DNA from: Terriglobia bacterium
Lineage (GTDB): Bacteria; Pseudomonadota; Alphaproteobacteria; Acetobacterales; Acetobacteraceae
Direction of reading: 5' to 3'
Assembly (NCBI GenBank): GCA_023511585.1
Contig: JAIMBF010000001.1
Span: forward strand, 1-64,000
Length of the DNA stretch: 64,000 nt
Position numbers and translations under genes: made by a program. The first letter of the stretch is position 1; each line of letters begins with the position of its first letter. The notes under the pieces are model-generated. The model was not told the DNA's origin, searched no databases, and saw only the letters and a list, made by a program, of their open reading frames with translations. Shown piece by piece: positions 63,591-64,000 of this stretch.

Positions 63591-64000
63591 TTATCCCAGA
63601 AGCGAGAGCATTTGGCCTAAGCCGCCGTTCGCAGTGTTGCTGGGCTGAAACAGCGCGAGCACCCCCGAAGGGCCGGGGGCGGGCGGCGGATTCTCCTGTG
63701 TCAGAGCGAGATACTGCTCCACATATTTTTGGATATAGGCCGGGTTCTTGAACTTGCTGAGATCCACGGCCTTGCTGAGGATGGCGACTTGCTGGTTGAA
63801 GTCCAGCAGGCCGAATTGCTGCGGCTGGTTGGTCACCGTTTCCACCACGTTCAGCAAGGCGGGATCCGCCATGAGCTGGTCGATGGAGGTGATATTGCCG
63901 ATGGTGCGCGTGAAATACAGCGCCTGTTGCATCCCGGGAATTTGGTTGCCTTCGTTCTGCTCGAACTGATTGAGTTGATATTGGCTGATAATCGTCTGGA
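63591..64000 (-). CDS. DUF1217 flagellar protein, C-terminal part (N-terminus off the right edge)
   Basis: The minus-strand frame is open to the window edge: ISQYQLNQFEQNEGNQIPGM, then QQALYFTRTIGNITSIDQLM and KNPAYIQKYVEQYLALTQ. This is the DUF1217 pattern found in alphaproteobacterial flagellar clusters. It ends with a Gly/Pro-rich tail and GLGQMLSLLG. About 136 residues are visible of a protein that is usually longer. Function in flagellar assembly is inferred from the family's genomic location. Confidence 0.8.
   Translation of the reverse strand, partial: QTIISQYQLNQFEQNEGNQIPGMQQALYFTRTIGNITSIDQLMADPALLNVVETVTNQPQQFGLLDFNQQVAILSKAVDLSKFKNPAYIQKYVEQYLALTQENPPPAPGPSGVLALFQPSNTANGGLGQMLSLLG

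Overview
The window is a GC-rich chromosomal segment from an alphaproteobacterium, most likely Acetobacteraceae or close kin in the Rhodospirillales. The lineage call is an inference. It rests on the repeat-plus-Hint surface protein, the flbT and DUF1217 flagellar genes, the DUF1150-hsp20 pair, the TPR lipoprotein-ispE pair, the short ppx-rlmE pair, ETF-QO and a B12-dependent ribonucleotide reductase. No rRNA, tRNA, CRISPR array, insertion sequence or prophage was found. Most of the window is housekeeping.

Positions 1-10000: a 5' part of gltX and a DUF2147 periplasmic protein are followed by an accessory catabolic island (2076 to about 9600). A minus-strand operon encodes an ABC-type periplasmic binding protein, an MhpB-like extradiol dioxygenase, an MhpC-like hydrolase and a TfdB-like phenol hydroxylase. 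It diverges from a GntR-family regulator. A perfect 14-bp palindrome sits inside the operon promoter. To the right, three truncated gene fragments (SCP2-like, a second binding protein, a 3-hydroxyisobutyrate dehydrogenase type) are fused end to end. This shows that the island is decaying.

Positions 10000-34100: hsp20/DUF1150, then def-fmt-truA, lepA, rpmI-rplT-pheS-pheT (without infC), dapF-mtaB-ftsY, a small c-type cytochrome and the complete potassium uptake system kdpFABC with kdpDE. The kdp operon is led by an extra 27-residue membrane peptide. A cupin protein, a B12-dependent ribonucleotide reductase and pyrE follow.

Positions 34100-52500: an ELM1/DUF1022 protein, a tartrate/D-malate dehydrogenase-like enzyme, a 1122-residue surface protein (about 30 AIDA-like 19-residue repeats plus a C-terminal Hint domain), moaB, a lytic transglycosylase, a family 4-like uracil-DNA glycosylase, ETF-QO, a TPR lipoprotein, ispE, a cysD without cysN, a large glycosyltransferase and a decayed PemK/MazF-type toxin-antitoxin locus.

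Positions 52500-64000: a membrane protein, guaB, ppx-rlmE, nudC, and a CoA-binding/O-acetylhomoserine sulfhydrylase fusion. Then comes a five-gene minus-strand operon (12-TM protein, double DUF2249, DUF59, a small protein, DUF2249). Its promoter is overlapped by a 9-11-9 inverted repeat resembling NsrR boxes, which suggests control by nitric oxide or oxygen through an Rrf2-type repressor. The window ends in flagellar genes flbT and a partial DUF1217 gene. The NsrR-like operon, the repeat/Hint protein, the tiny Kdp peptide and the regulated catabolic island are the best leads for new biology.
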